A stretch of 64,000 nt of DNA from Molanna angustata. Its lineage: Eukaryota; Arthropoda; Insecta; Trichoptera; Molannidae. This document shows positions 1 through 10,589 of this stretch, piece by piece (the stretch's first letter is position 1; every line of letters begins with the position of its first letter). Below the pieces are notes generated by a model. That model did not search any database, was not told the origin of the DNA, and saw only the letters and a program-made list of their open reading frames with translations. The stretch spans positions 32,123,172 to 32,187,171 of the forward strand of contig OY754977.1 of the NCBI GenBank assembly GCA_963576475.1. Reading direction: 5' to 3'. A program made the position numbers and the translations under genes.

Positions 1-1
1 C

Positions 2-360
2 GTATTTCTAAGTTTATTCTATAGATACTATCACGAGAGATGCTCAAAAGACCTTGCATCCCTGTTCCCTCTTCCACTCATACACAATAGGGTCACTTGT
101 TTTACTCAACCTCAACACCCATTCAAAGTAAATCTTCAATATATACGAACCGATCGCTTCTCGAACTCCGGCTATGGAACAATCTTACAAATTCTGTGTT
201 TCCACCTCCTTAAAACCCGAGTCTTTTTAAAATCCGAATTGATTTTTTCCTAAGCATATTGCAACCCCCCCCCCCGTAACGCTACGTATTTACGTTTCTT
301 CGGAAGAGTAAAATGGACCCAAATCCTAAAAGCTGGTGTCCCCGACATAGCCATGTTTAA
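2..360 (+). pseudogene. Jockey-like LINE reverse transcriptase, C-terminal remnant
   Basis: From base 2 an open frame runs to a stop at 251-253 and contains SLFYRYYHERCSKDLASL followed by a stretch ending HPFKVNLQYIRTDRF. This matches the tail after the polymerase domain in jockey-type LINEs, which typically reads like 'LSLFYRYYHGxCSxEL...HPFTVxLxxxRTxxF'. The homologous nucleotides continue beyond the stop through a C-homopolymer (about 266-276) to about 360, so the copy has frameshifts. A sister copy lies at 30425-31510. The remnant is cut by the window edge on the left and by a family A repeat on the right. It is not functional. Confidence 0.75.
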
Positions 361-363
361 TAC

Positions 364-892
364 GAGCGAGTTGTGGCCAACGCTAAATTCCTCACTAACC
401 AGTCATTCTATAAAGTATTCAAATTTTGTATGGAAAATATTCAGCATTTTCATGAAATGATTTTATTAAATTATTTTTTATTTATATAGTTTATTATGAA
501 AACTTTTCTTCAATGCCATTTTATGTTAGTGATGTGCCTTTTTACCAATTTGAAAATGAAAATTTCAAATTTTGTTTCCTGAGCTTGGGGTCACTTTAAA
601 ATATTTCAGATATCCTTCAAAATCTAACGGGGTCTAAGCGAGTATTATATATACATATATTATTTGCAAAATTTGAAAAGAATTGAATGAGTACTTTAGT
701 CTACAATCGATAAAGTAAAATTAACACGCCGTACATAGCATACAGTTCATAGCACAAAGCACATAGCACACACACACAGATACATTGTGATGAAACTTTC
801 AGAATACAATCTCAGCATGATACTAGTTGATAATCTGCAATAAAAAATTCCCTTAAAAGTCATAACTCTCCACTTGGTTAGTGAGGAGTAAT
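364..892 (-). repeat. Dispersed repeat family A, near-complete copy (A1)
   Basis: One of eight copies in the window. In element orientation it starts with CTCCTCACTAACCAAG, then an AC/GT-rich stretch, the constant block TTTATCGATTATAGACTAAAG, and ends with TTGTTAGTGAGGAG plus GCGTTGGCCACAACCCACTCG. The two ends are inverted repeats, but the right one is followed by about 25 extra bases with a small GTTG/CAAC hairpin. No coding capacity. Other copies: 5251, 26183, 39450, 41481, 50595, 52470 and 54001. Confidence 0.75.
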
Positions 893-999
893 GTGTTTTT
901 AAAAATACTTTGAATATAATATTTATTATTATACTGTCGTTATATGTATATAATAGATCAAATGGGTCCTAAATTAAGACCGAAATCAAATTTTGGCTT

Positions 1000-1392
1000 T
1001 GGATGTAAATGTACTTAAGTTAAAATTTATATATTTTGTTTTCTTTTTTGTAAAACATTTTGTCACAAAAATTTCATCTTGAAAAAAATATAAATAATGT
1101 AATGTATCAAAATTTTGTTATATTAGATTTTGTTTATATATAAACTGTTCATTTGAAATTAACTTTATCGGTTTACACTTTTATGTTAAGATATATGTAA
1201 CTATATTGTAATTTGTTGTGTTGTGATGTTTGGTGTCCACTCTAATATTTGTTTGTAAATGATTAAATAATTATGTAAAACCGAAATGTCAAATATGTGG
1301 CTTGTTAAAATTGTAAACTGCTAGCCCTAGAACAGGATTACCTAGATGGGCAGCAGTAATCTTCATAAAGGTGTGAAAAAATAAATAAATAT
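1000..1392 (+). mobile_element. LINE 3' untranslated end with stem-loop
   Basis: This AT-rich stretch ends in an AAATA-type tail at 1376-1392. It carries a stem-loop at 1318-1356 (CTGCTAGCCC pairing with GGGCAGCAG) around the loop motif AGAACAGGATTACCTA. The same loop lies downstream of a CR1-like coding fragment at 4327-4359, so this is read as the 3' end of the same kind of LINE. The 5' limit is uncertain and no coding sequence remains. Confidence 0.55.
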
Positions 1393-1520
1393 GAATTTTT
1401 TTATGCCTATTTTTTTATATTATCATATTTTCGTATTCTATTAAATTATTGTTAAGACTATAACAGTTTTGGCTAACACTGGATAATATATAATATTTAA
1501 ACTGAAATATTGTAAATGAT

Positions 1521-1552
1521 CCGTCTCAGAACAGGTTTTCCTAAGGAGACGG
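1521..1552 (+). ncRNA. LINE 3' stem-loop, CCGTCTC stem variant
   Basis: CCGTCTC (1521-1527) pairs perfectly with GAGACGG (1546-1552). The loop contains AGAACAGGTTTTCCTAAG, the motif shared by the other LINE 3' stem-loops, although the stem sequence is completely different. Confidence 0.6.
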
Positions 1553-1611
1553 GGAACGATAATTTTAATATCTATATACATCGTAGCTTTACTTTTGTGG
1601 CACATTTTAAC

Positions 1612-1821
1612 TAATAAATTAAAATTACAAATTACTTTGTTTACACCACTAATGAGTATTTATAGTTTACTAGTTGCGGAGCTGACCCGCTCCCTCATCA
1701 GAACAAACTAATACTATAGTATTAGTTTGTTCTGATGAAGGAGCGGGTCAGCTCCGCAACTAGTAAACTATAAATACTCATTAGTGGTGTAAACAAAGTA
1801 ATTTGTATTTTTAATTTATTT
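1612..1821. mobile_element. Near-perfect ~210 bp palindrome (fold-back element)
   Basis: The sequence is symmetric about 1716/1717 (ACTAATACTA against TAGTATTAGT). The arms extend about 105 bases each way with very few mismatches, for example GACCCGCTCCCTCATC on the left against GACCCGCTCCTTCATC when the right arm is reversed. There is no spacer. It could be a fold-back MITE or a recent inverted duplication, and no second copy is seen here. Confidence 0.8.
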
Positions 1822-2520
1822 GATAATTTTAATGGTATTTATGTATTTTTTTAAAAAATGAAACTCTAGTTGCCGGCACTGAAACTTAAAAACTAATATT
1901 ATAATCTTTTTAATGTCAAACGTTTGAAAGTCCCCCCTCGTCTTGGTAGAATAGTGAGCATACATACGCTTTGTATATCACCTTATCGAATGACGTAATC
2001 TCATGCTCGGTTTTACCTGAACAGGCATTTTAGGGGTGGCTTCGGGGTCTCATCCCTAAACTATTACTATTCCCTCCCCCCCATATTCCCCTTCAACCTT
2101 CCCGCAGGCTGAATTTCACAGACCGAAACGAAAAGCAGACTGATTGTGAATCAGAAATACACATTATATTACAGGGAATCATCCAAACTCTGAATTTTCA
2201 CCACGGTCCTTTTTTTTAAATGTCTCAAGTGTAGAAAATCCGAATTCCGTCGGGTTTTTTGCGAGACAAACTTGTTCACAAAAATCAATAATACGATATT
2301 CTTGTGTTTATTTCTGTACTCTGCTAAACGCTGCTGTCAGATTTTACTTAAGTATGTACACTACATTTCGTTAAATTAACAAAATGAGAATTTTGTAGCA
2401 TACTTCTGTTTTGATATACTTATTTTATATTGTGTCAGTTAACATGCCCTTTCCAAATCGCAAAGATTGTCCTATTAAAAATGAAATTTTAACTCGCAGA
2501 CTCATTAATCTGATTGATTT
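1822..2520. other. Unassigned spacer
   Basis: No coding frame or recognisable repeat. A slightly GC-richer patch at 1930-2110 has C-runs at 1931-1937 and 2075-2081 but no reading frame of note. Confidence 0.5.
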
Positions 2521-2664
2521 TACATATTTTATATTCCAAATCCGAGTGACTTGAAGCGATGGAATATAGCCAGAAATAACAATTGCCGCCTCTGTGGGAC
2601 ATCTGCATGCACGGCAAGGCATATTTTAGCTGGTTGCACAGTAGCACTACAGGTTGAGTGGTGA
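2521..2664 (+). pseudogene. Retrotransposon zinc-knuckle remnant
   Basis: An open stretch of 47 codons contains IPNPSDLKRWNIA followed by CRLCGTSACTARHILAGC, a C-x2-C-x8-H-x4-C knuckle. It fits the C-terminal cysteine/histidine segment of some LINE reverse transcriptases, usually written like 'PSNLxRW...CxLC...ATxxHILxGCxxAL'. A stop follows at once at 2662-2664, where such proteins normally continue with GRYTWRHD. Small open frames on the opposite strand here are shadows. The assignment rests on the motif alone. Confidence 0.5.
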
Positions 2665-3597
2665 ACGTGACTTAAGTCATAAAGGAGCCCCTTAACCCCG
2701 CATACATGGTCGCAAGTCGATGTGGCTCGCCTGTTCTGGCTGGTACTCTGGTCGCATGTACTCGTGGGCATGGATTCATGAACCTAGTGAAACCACGATT
2801 GCTTTTCTCTTTTGTTCTTGTATATCTTATTATCTGTTGATCATCCACGGAAAAATAAAGCGTCGAAGAGATTTTTTTTTAAGTTCTTGTGTGTCTCAAA
2901 TGTATATATGTATAAGGATCCCACTAAGGCGAAACTAGTGTAAACATTAATTAAATAAATTCAAAGTTTCTGATTTTTTGTCCTTTTTTCCATTTTTTCT
3001 CCCGGTTCCTTGTACCGTAAAATATGTAACTGGACTAGAATGAGAGCTAGTAAGAAGCTGTTCCGAACTGCCCAGTTGGAGATATCTATTAATCTATGAG
3101 TACTGTAATTTCATCCATAAAGATATGCCCAGCTTTAGTTGCATAAAATCAACTATATTTCTGTATCCGTCTGCAAAATATACATTCATAATGAAATCAT
3201 GAATATCAAGAGCAATGTTATACTATTTCACTTTTGCATATCTTATTCTGCTATTTCATGGCTACGAACCTCCTAACAATGTCCCAAGAGACGAAGCTCA
3301 TCCGGTGTTTTATATACTTTCTCAATTGATGGATTATTTTTCCTTTTTTTTATGATGGATATTATTCAAAAACGGAATATATTTTCTTTATTCTCCACTA
3401 CATATATAATGTGAAATACGGGAAGCATTCAGAACATACACAGGGATACACACAGAAGGCAGAATCACGCGAAGGAGACGCACAGAAAGGAGACATTTCG
3501 AAAGATTTGGCGAATGAGGACAAGAATAGCCGACCACATATAATGGAAAGACATGGCCAAGAGTGGAGAATCACGATTTTACAATTTTTAAGCTTAT
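2665..3597. other. Unassigned spacer
   Basis: AT-rich with no supported gene. Two overlapping frames of 74-76 codons on opposite strands near 3400-3630 show no domain or codon pattern and are treated as chance. Confidence 0.5.
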
Positions 3598-3960
3598 TCC
3601 AACTGTCGATTTGTTCAAGAGAATTCATTTCTTGAACAAATCGAATTCCAAGATACGCGAGATTTGTATGCCAGCATGAAGTTGTAAACAGTAAAATTAA
3701 GATAAGACTTAAGCAATCTTTGAGGTTAAATTAATTGAATAATAAATTTAATTTTTGCAACAATTAATGACGATTTCATACTAAACGTTGACATTAACAA
3801 ATTTTCACGATTAAATGTAGGGAAACATTAAGATTAGATTATAATCTAGTACTGATTTATACATTTTCAAGATAAAGGCAAGCTATATTTTTCACGGTTT
3901 TTCCAACATTGAAGTTAAAAAACATATATTTTACATTGAATTATATGTACTACATATTTT
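3598..3960 (+). mobile_element. Degenerate family B (Helentron-like) element
   Basis: Starts with TCCAACTGTCGATTTGTTCA, the 5' end of the full family B copies, and later shows TTTTTCCAACATTGAAGT and AAAAAACA at about 3898-3922, matching the 5' third of those copies. The middle differs, the microsatellite is missing and so is the 3' terminus. It also has a small hairpin from GAATTCATTTC and neighbouring bases. Confidence 0.55.
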
Positions 3961-4171
3961 AGGTTTATTGACTTTAAGATGCAATAGAACTTTCTGGGTA
4001 AACCCGTGTAGGATAGTCCTGATAAGGTCTGTTTATCTCCTGACGTTTCGCCCGAATGACACCGGGCATTGTCGAAGGCCTTAACGTTAATCGAACTAAA
4101 GAACGAACGCGCGCAAAACACCAACGCTCGCAACGAGAGCTCTACTCTAAGCTTACTTAGCTACACTTCTT
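3961..4171. other. Unassigned spacer
   Basis: No feature recognised. A CG-containing patch (4020-4140) carries no usable frame. Confidence 0.4.
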
Positions 4172-4326
4172 ATTGAGCATATATTTATTTTTTATTTTAT
4201 TTATTTAGTATATAAAATACAATTTTCCTTAAATCTAGTAACAAAGAAATTTTTTTTTTTAATACAATATAATATATTTAACTTAGGTTACATAATAGTT
4301 ACCAGATATTTTACTATTGTCATAAA

Positions 4327-4359
4327 CTGCCTCACTAGGTGAAACCTGTTCTGAGACAG
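4327..4359 (-). ncRNA. LINE 3' stem-loop in its native context
   Basis: Read on the minus strand: CTGTCTCA, then GAACAGGTTTCACCTAG, then TGAGGCAG. The stem is 8 bp with one mismatch. It lies about 115 bp after the stop codon of the CR1-like frame, which ties this stem-loop family to that LINE. Probably bound by the element's reverse transcriptase (inference). Confidence 0.65.
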
Positions 4360-4473
4360 TGTATAGATGTCTTATTAGTTTTCAGTTTTGGTTAGTAACT
4401 ATGGGAGTATTTTATGAGTTCAGGTGATTAATTTATTTTTAATATAGTCTCTGCCCTTTTTTTTAATCCAAAT

Positions 4474-5031
4474 TTAAATGTCTCGCTTAAATATTTTAAT
4501 GTTACTGTTTTGTCTAAGTGTTAAAGGTAGTTCGTTGTATAATTTGACTCCAAAATACAGGAAATTTCTTTGTCCAAAAGTTGTCTTGAGTCTAGGTATT
4601 AGGAGTTTAGCCTGTTCGGTCTGTCTAGTTGGTCTAGATGTTTGCGTAGAGTCAAGTTTGTCTATGTTTTTATATATGTATGTACAAGCGTTCTTTGCAT
4701 ATAATTGTGATATGTTTAGTATATTAAAGTCATTAAATAATGCGTCGGATGGAGTGCGGATTGGTACCTTGTAGATTATCTTTAAAACGGATTTTTGTAG
4801 TTTTATCAAAGGGTCTATTGTAACATGGTAAGCGCCTCCCCATGATATAATTGCATATTCTAATATAGATTGATACAAAGAGAAATACATTATTTTAATG
4901 ACGGGTAAAGGTAGGAAGTTCCTTACAGTACGGAATATGAAATAAATTTTTTTAAGTTTGGAAGCAATGAGTGAGATGTGATGGTTCCATTTTAAGCATT
5001 GGTCAATTTGTACACCTAGGTATTTTGTGAA
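4474..5031 (-). pseudogene. CR1-like LINE reverse transcriptase, C-terminal part
   Basis: An uninterrupted minus-strand frame of 185 codons, longer than the frame starting at the internal methionine at 4890. It opens with FTKYLGVQIDQCLKW and HISLIASKLKK, the usual 'YLGxxID..LxW..HI..I..KL' block after the polymerase palm. It continues with MYFSLYQSILEYAIISWGGA, typical of the thumb region in CR1-like and related LINEs, and ends FGVKLYNELP...FKRDI, the usual C-terminus. The catalytic core (FADD/YADD) is absent because of 5' truncation, so it cannot be active. The stop at 4474-4476 looks native, because the 3' UTR and tail follow at the expected distance. Confidence 0.8.
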
Positions 5032-5250
5032 TTTTTTTTTTAATTGAGATACAAGAAAATCCTATATTATTTCATAAACCTGAGCTGATTCCTATTCCAT
5101 AGATTTCCGTGGATTTCTTCTGTATAATTTCATCTGCCAAAACCTTAAAATGCTTTCAAGGTCAGGCAAATTGAAATTGTTTTAATATGTTTGATTTTTT
5201 CAAAAAAAAATACACTCATCAAAAATTAATTCAGGGATGATAAAAAACTT

Positions 5251-5565
5251 GTGGGATGTGGCCAAAGCTAAACTCCTCACAAACAAGTCATTCTATAAAG
5301 TATTCAAATTTCGCATGAAAAATATTCGGCATTTTCATGAAATTCCTATTGATTATTATTCCTATTGATAATGTTAAATTATTTTTTTATAGAAATATTT
5401 TATTATGAAAACATAATAATTCTTCGATGCCATTTTGTAAGAGTGATGTGCCTTTTTACCAATTTGAAAATAAAAATTTCCTGAGCTTGGGGTCACATTG
5501 AAATATTTGATAGTTAAAAAAAATGAGAAGCACTATTCAGATATCGTTCAATATCTATTGGAGTC
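5251..5565 (-). repeat. Family A repeat, partial copy (A2)
   Basis: Matches A1 from GGCCAAAGCTAAACTCCTCAC through GAGCTTGGGGTCAC to the 'atatcgttcaatatctattgg' region, then loses similarity, so the microsatellite half is missing. Bases 5585-5670 resemble 940-1020, which lie beyond A1, so a larger shared unit may exist. Confidence 0.65.
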
Positions 5566-5692
5566 TCTATGTTTACTATGTCTTTATATGTACCTATATA
5601 ATAAAATAATATACAAAAGGGTCCCTAATAAAAAACCAAAATCAAATATTGCCTCTATTGGTGTTAAATTAAATTGAATAAAATAAATGTAA

Positions 5693-6742
5693 TCCAACTG
5701 TCGATTTGTTCAGGAGAACTTTGTTCTCTTAACATATCGACAATGTATCAAGCCAGAATACGCGAGAATTGTATGGAGAGGTCTACTTTTTTCATGGCTT
5801 TTCCAACTTTGAAGTCAAAAAACACCAACTTAGAGGCTTCGCAGCATATATGTTCCATACACGGATTTACTCAGAATTCGGAGTAGAACATTTCGTGTGT
5901 CTGTGTGTGTGTGTGTCTGTGTGTGTGTCTGTGTGTGTGTGTGTCTGTGTGTCTGTGTGTGTGTCTGTGTGTCCGTCCCCCCCTTATAACTTTTGATCCG
6001 CTCAATTTACAGAGCCTAAAATTTCAGAATATATAAACAGTTACAGGCCTACAAAACTTTTATACTCGGAATTTTGAATTTTTGTTTCAGTCAGGGGTTA
6101 TCAACTTTTGAATTTTTATTTTATTTTTCCATATATCTCAGAAACCATAAACGGTAGAACGCTGAAAATTGGTACAAACATAGACAAATACAAAATCTCA
6201 AATTAGTTTTTTCTAAAAAATTCCAGGGTTTCTCAAACATTTTTTATTAAGAAAAATATTTTTTTTATGATAAATTTATGAGTTTAACTGCCTATATTTC
6301 CAAAACTTTTACAATTATCGAAAAAAGCCGAAACACCCCAACTAGATAATTTAATTTTCTATAAAAAATATTAACATTGTAGTAGAAGATCTCAATTTTT
6401 TTTTAACAATTTTTTTAAAAATTGAATTTAGTGACGACATCGCTTCATACATTTTGTATGGCAGTCGCCTATACACAATATGTAAGAAGACTTAATAGTT
6501 TGTTACTTCATCTCCAAACATACATACATACCATCATGCAATTTGCATATTCTGGGTAGGAAAAAGGATCTTCTTCCATACTATCCTATCTTGACATACA
6601 TACCTACATATGTTGTAAAGAAAACAAAATATCTGAAAATATTCAATAATTTGTATCTATGGGTTTATAGTTTGGTACATATTCTTCAACTATACATACT
6701 ATCGCTATCGACAGTTGGATCTCATGTGTTACATGCAACTAG
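5693..6742 (+). mobile_element. Helentron-like non-autonomous element, family B copy 1
   Basis: 1050 bp. The 5' end is TCCAACTGTCGAT (5693-5705), repeated inverted as ATCGACAGTTGGA at 6707-6719. After it comes a hairpin, CATGT-GTT-ACATG (6723-6735), and the terminus CAACTAG before a T. Asymmetric inverted repeats, a 3' hairpin, a CTAG end and an internal variable microsatellite (GT/CTGT at about 5897-5972) together match Helentron-associated elements of the INE-1/DINE type. It has no Rep/helicase frame, so it depends on another element. Two more full copies lie at 8686 and 14965. Small frames within it are not genes. Confidence 0.75.
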
Positions 6743-7260
6743 TTATATTCGTTTTTTTCTAATTGAAAACGGTAGTATGTTTTTGTTTTCACAAATATCA
6801 ATCGACGTATACCTTCATATTTGTATCTTCATCAGTTTTGTGTAGGGGGCACAGGGTTGTATGACAGAGGACAGGTGTCGTGAAAATGACAATCATAAAA
6901 CCTCGTCACAAGAATCAGCATTTCCATACAAGACATCGTACCCTTGTTCCAACAGAATCTTCTTACGCATCACAACCCCTCCCCCATCCTCTCTCGGCTA
7001 ATAAAATAGGGTTACAATATGTTCAATCTGTTTTGTGTGAATTGAATAAAAAAATGACCAATGATCATGAGTCCAATTTCAACATTTTTTTTATATTATT
7101 TTTGTATTTTTGACGTCACTCTTTCAAACGGAGACATCTTATGAGTTCTTTACATATTTTTTTAACCATCATTATAGCAAACAAGTGCTTTAAACATATT
7201 TCGATAGATGGCAATGGATATATCACAAAATCAACATTTCGTAGTCAAACTAATTTGTAA
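6743..7260. other. Unassigned spacer
   Basis: No gene or repeat recognised. A 77-codon frame at 6880-7113 has no supporting feature. Confidence 0.4.
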
Positions 7261-7273
7261 TTGCAATTAGTCT

Positions 7274-7560
7274 CATCATCATCATCACTGGCACTACAGT
7301 CCGCTACGGACCCTGGCCTCTCTCTTTTATTTCTCTTAAATCGCACAGCACGTCGGCGTCGTCCAGCTATCCTAACCAAGGTCTCCTCTAATTCTTCTCT
7401 ACAGGTGTTTAATACCTTTTTAGAAATACGGTCATCATACATCCGGCAAACATGTCCAAGCCAACGTAGGCGCTGAATTTTAATAAATTGTACTACATTT
7501 GTTTCGTTGTACTTTGTCTCTAGCTCATGATTATTCCGTATTTTCCGAAGTCTTGTTCGA
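7274..7560 (-). pseudogene. RTE segment 5: C-terminal domain and tail
   Basis: The minus-strand frame contains RLRKIRNNHELETKYNE and QRLRWLGHVCRMYDDRI, then SKKVLN. This is the conserved 'RLRWxGHVxRMxDxRxxKKV' block at the C-terminus of RTE-clade proteins. It ends in an aspartate run encoded by the GAT repeat. About 50 residues expected upstream (LLYGSExW region) are missing at the fold-back insertion, so insertion and deletion occurred together. Confidence 0.75.
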
Positions 7561-7729
7561 CCGGACCGGCGAAATCAAAACCTTAGTGATTACCCATGTC
7601 ATGGATATAATTATCGTATGGAGTTCTATGACATCTATAGATATTATAGAACTCCATATAATAATTATATCCATGGTATGGGTAATCATGAGGGTTTTGA
7701 TTTCGCCGATTGAACCAGACTTGCCCCCC
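7561..7729. mobile_element. Fold-back MITE, family H copy 1
   Basis: The two arms GGCGAAATCAAAACC and GGTTTTGATTTCGCC enclose a second symmetric core, ATGGAGTTCTATGACATC against ATTATAGAACTCCAT. The right end is CCAGACTTGCCCCCC. A fuller copy sits at 23736-23930, where the ends read CAGGGGG(G)CA. Open frames on both strands here are an effect of the palindrome. Confidence 0.75.
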
Positions 7730-8119
7730 TTGTCGGAGAAGAGTTTTGTATATGAGGACCTTAGTATTTCGCAAGATTGGTCTTGACTTGAGATGTTTGA
7801 GTAGCCCATAGTATCATCTATTAGCCACTGTAAGCCTCGCTTTTATTTTCATGCTGATATTATTGTCCGAGATGACTAATGATCCCAGGTAGGTGAAGAA
7901 TACAACCGATTCTATCCGATGTTCACCCACCAATTTTTTCTTCATTTCCTCTCATCGGAGTATTATTTTGAGAAGTTTTCTTCGCTGATATATATTAAGC
8001 CGTAGATGCATTGATCTTAAGGCCAATATCATTTGTCAAACGCTCAAGTCTATCGAAATTGTCCTTCATAGAAGACAGGGTTCTGGCCGTTATGTCAATG
8101 TCGTCTACATATGCCTATA
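7730..8119 (-). pseudogene. RTE segment 4: YVDD region and thumb
   Basis: Minus-strand reading gives AYVDDIDITARTLSSM, where YVDD holds the catalytic aspartates, followed by LERLTNDIGLKINASTA, then a stop and YISAKK. Further on it has FFTYLGSLVISDNN and KVLIYKTLLR, as in RTE proteins ('FxYLGxxI', 'KxxLYKTLIRP'). At least one stop and one frameshift are present. Confidence 0.75.
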
Positions 8120-8336
8120 CTTTTTTTTTTTTATTATTAATACCAAAAATAAAAAAAATACAAAATAAGTACAAGTAAAAGTACATCAGTTAAATTACAC
8201 TTAAAATTATTTCAAATATATGGGTTGGTTTGTACCACCTCACTAGGCCTGGCCTGTTCCGAGGTGGTATACTAGTTACATAATAATTAGTTACATAATA
8301 TATACTTACTTTAATAATATTTACTTGACTTGACTT
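8120..8336 (-). mobile_element. LINE 3' tail inserted in the RTE LINE
   Basis: Begins on the plus strand with an 11-T run (the poly(A) end of a minus-strand insertion) and contains the stem-loop at 8234-8268. It interrupts the RTE frame between KSSQ and YVDD, two motifs only a few residues apart in intact RTE proteins, so it is a later insertion of a heavily 5'-truncated CR1-like LINE. Confidence 0.65.
8234..8268 (-). ncRNA. LINE 3' stem-loop, ACCACCTC stem variant
   Basis: ACCACCTC pairs perfectly with GAGGTGGT. On the minus strand the loop reads GGAACAGGCCAGGCCTAGT, matching the common GAACAGG...CCTA motif. Confidence 0.65.
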
Positions 8337-8685
8337 TTTAAAGATGTTACCAGTTCTCTGTATATTTGAGTCCCTTATGGTTTTTTCCAGCACCATATTG
8401 AACACCAAGTACGCCAGTGCATCGCCCTGGCGTAAATCAATGTACGTCCGAAATTGTTCTGATGTGCCTAACTGTATTTTTATGCGGCAGTAGGTGCTGG
8501 ACATTGTTGCTCGAACCAGGCGTATGAGCTTTGGAGGAATACCTATCTCCAAAATTGCTTCGAACAATTTTCCTCTGTTTACACAATCTTTAAAGCAGCT
8601 TTAAATCCACGAATAGGTGATGAGTCTCGCCATTGAATTCACGAGTTTTTTCAAGTATCTGTCAGAGTGAATATTTGGTCAATAG
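8337..8685 (-). pseudogene. RTE segment 3: reverse transcriptase palm
   Basis: Minus strand: DQIFTL, then QILEKTREFNGETHHLFVD after a one-base shift, LKAAL, then FEAILEIGIPPKLIRLVRAT and LRQGDALAYLVFN, ending FKKSSQ. These match the RTE palm blocks ('ILEKTREFxxxTHHLFVDFKAAYD', 'GIPxKLIRLxRAT', 'LRQGDxLSxLLFN'). The first catalytic aspartate region is partly lost. A family B element abuts directly at 8686. Confidence 0.8.
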
Positions 8686-9716
8686 TCCAACTGTCGATTT
8701 GTTCAGGAGAACTTTGTTCTCTTAACATATCGACAATGTATCAAGCCAGAATACGCGAGAATTGTATGGAGAGGTCTACTTTTTTCACGGCTTTTCCAAC
8801 TTTGAAGTCAAAAAACACCAATTTAGAGGCTTCGCAGCATATATGTTCCATACACGGATTTGCTCAGAATTCGGAGTAGAACATTTCGTGTGTCTGTCTG
8901 TGTGTCTGTGTGTGTGTATGTCTGTGTGTGTATGTCTGTGTGTGTGTGTGTGTGTCCGTCCCCCCCTTATAACTTTTGATCCGCTCAATTTACAGAGCCT
9001 AAAATTTCAGAATATATAAACAGTTACAGGCCTACAAAACTTTCATACTCGGAATTTTGAATTTTTGTTTCAGTCAGGGGTTATCAACTTTTGAATTTTT
9101 ATTTTATTTTTCCCTATATCTCAGAAACCATAAAAGCTAGAACGCTGAAAATTGGTATAAACATAGACAAATACAAAATCTCAAATGAGTTTTTTCAAAA
9201 AAATTCCAGGGTTTCTCAAACATTTTTTATTAAGAAAAGTATTTTTTTTAAGATAAATTTATGAGTTTAACTGCCTATATTTCCATTTTTTTTTAAAATA
9301 TCGAAAAAAGCCGAAACACCCCAACTAGATAATTTAATTTTATATAAAAAATATTAACATAGTAGCAGTACATCTCAAATTTTTTTTAACAATTTTTATA
9401 AAATTGAATTTAGTGACGACATCGCTTCATACAATTTGTATGGTAGTCACCTATACACAATATCAAAGAAGACTTAATAGTTTGATACTTCATCTCTAAA
9501 CATACAATATACATATACCATCATGCTGTAAAAAAAGACTGACCTCCATACTATCCTATCTTGACTACTTAGGTACATGTGTTGTATAGAAAACTAAATA
9601 TCATAAAATAATAAATAAAATAATAAATAATTTGTATTTATGGGTTTGGTACTTATTCTTCAACTATACATACTATCGCTGTCGACAGTTGGATCTCATG
9701 TGTTACATGCAACTAG
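8686..9716 (+). mobile_element. Helentron-like element, family B copy 2
   Basis: Starts TCCAACTGTCGAT and ends with GTCGACAGTTGGA, the CATG(T)...ACATG hairpin and CAACTAG before a T. The microsatellite (8887-8957) is a different length and pattern from copy 1, while the flanks are over 90 percent alike by eye. It lies inside the RTE LINE and is therefore younger. The RTE segment expected at this point (about 70 residues) is missing, so a deletion accompanied or preceded the insertion. Confidence 0.75.
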
Positions 9717-9920
9717 TTGGTACAGTTCAATGCTTCTCCCTAGTTTGGACAGCTAGTTTCCAAATCTTTCGGCATTTCTTTAGATTCCCAAATTTTGGTG
9801 ATAATTTCATGCAGAGTTGAGATAAATTTACTATCACCATACTTAAACAGTTCTGCTAGTACCTATATAATCATAGCCTGGGGATTTGTTATTCTTTAAA
9901 CATTTAATTGATCTCATTAT
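9717..9920 (-). pseudogene. RTE segment 2: start of the reverse transcriptase domain
   Basis: Minus strand: MRSIKCLKNNKSPGYDYI, then after a one-base shift LAELFKYGDSKFIST and LHEIITKIWESKEMPKDL. These match 'AIxxLKNNKAPGxDGIxAELLKYGG...LHxLIxKIWxxExIPxDW' of RTE-clade polymerases. The frame continues exactly into segment 1 once the 2.5 kb insertion at 9921 is set aside. Confidence 0.8.
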
Positions 9921-10589
9921 AATGTAAAGTGATGGAAAAAATAAATGGTTGGTCTTTCTTTATCTTTCATCACGTTTTTAAATTTATTATTATTGCAATA
10001 TTATAGACAGAATAAAATTATTGTATGAAGTGAGAAAGAGAACTATTATCATCCTTGTGTGTTCTTACCTTGCCCTGAAGAATTTAAACATAATATAGAG
10101 TCCATTCCCAGGAGGTAAGATATCCAAGGTTCAGCAGGCCAGCAGCTCAGTAGTTGGGCACTTTCATCTTTATGTCTCAGGTTTGATATGATGGGTTGGT
10201 TGTAAGTGAGTGCAAACACCAGATCAGTGAGAGATGTAGATATAATTTTAAGTATCAAAAAGGGGACATTAGCATTTGACAATATATATCATGATAATCT
10301 GATGACGTTAGCGAAGACTGGCGCGAAGAGGCAGTGAAATATTGGTTCGTAATTATAACAATAGCTACATACCAACTCGTAGAGTGGTTACTTTGACACT
10401 GTCTCGCGCGAGTCGACGCTGACGCCTGGTACAAGCAACTAGAAAAAGAAGAAGGCAGGAAGAGTATTAAATGTATGTATAAACACATGTATGTACCCCA
10501 AAGGAGTTTTGTCAAAAGACGAATTAATTAATTGAAGTTAAATATATCAAGGAAACAAACATTCGATGTAATAGTAAAGGTCACGTGTG

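Larger units (their letters stand above)
4178..5042 (-). mobile_element. 5'-truncated CR1-like (Daphne/Zenon-type) LINE
   Basis: A minus-strand LINE copy: coding remnant at 5031-4474, then a 3' UTR with a stem-loop at 4359-4327, then an AAATA-type tail at about 4200-4180. The short direct repeat ATTGAG at 4172-4177 and 5043-5048 may be a decayed target-site duplication. Clade naming is by resemblance only. Confidence 0.7.

Noticed and set aside
5897..5972. Z-DNA or regulatory GT tract
   Set aside because: It is the variable microsatellite core of a dispersed element and recurs in each copy.
7499..7809. Overlapping frames of 63-95 codons on both strands
   Set aside because: They read through the two arms of a fold-back element, so each is the mirror of the other.
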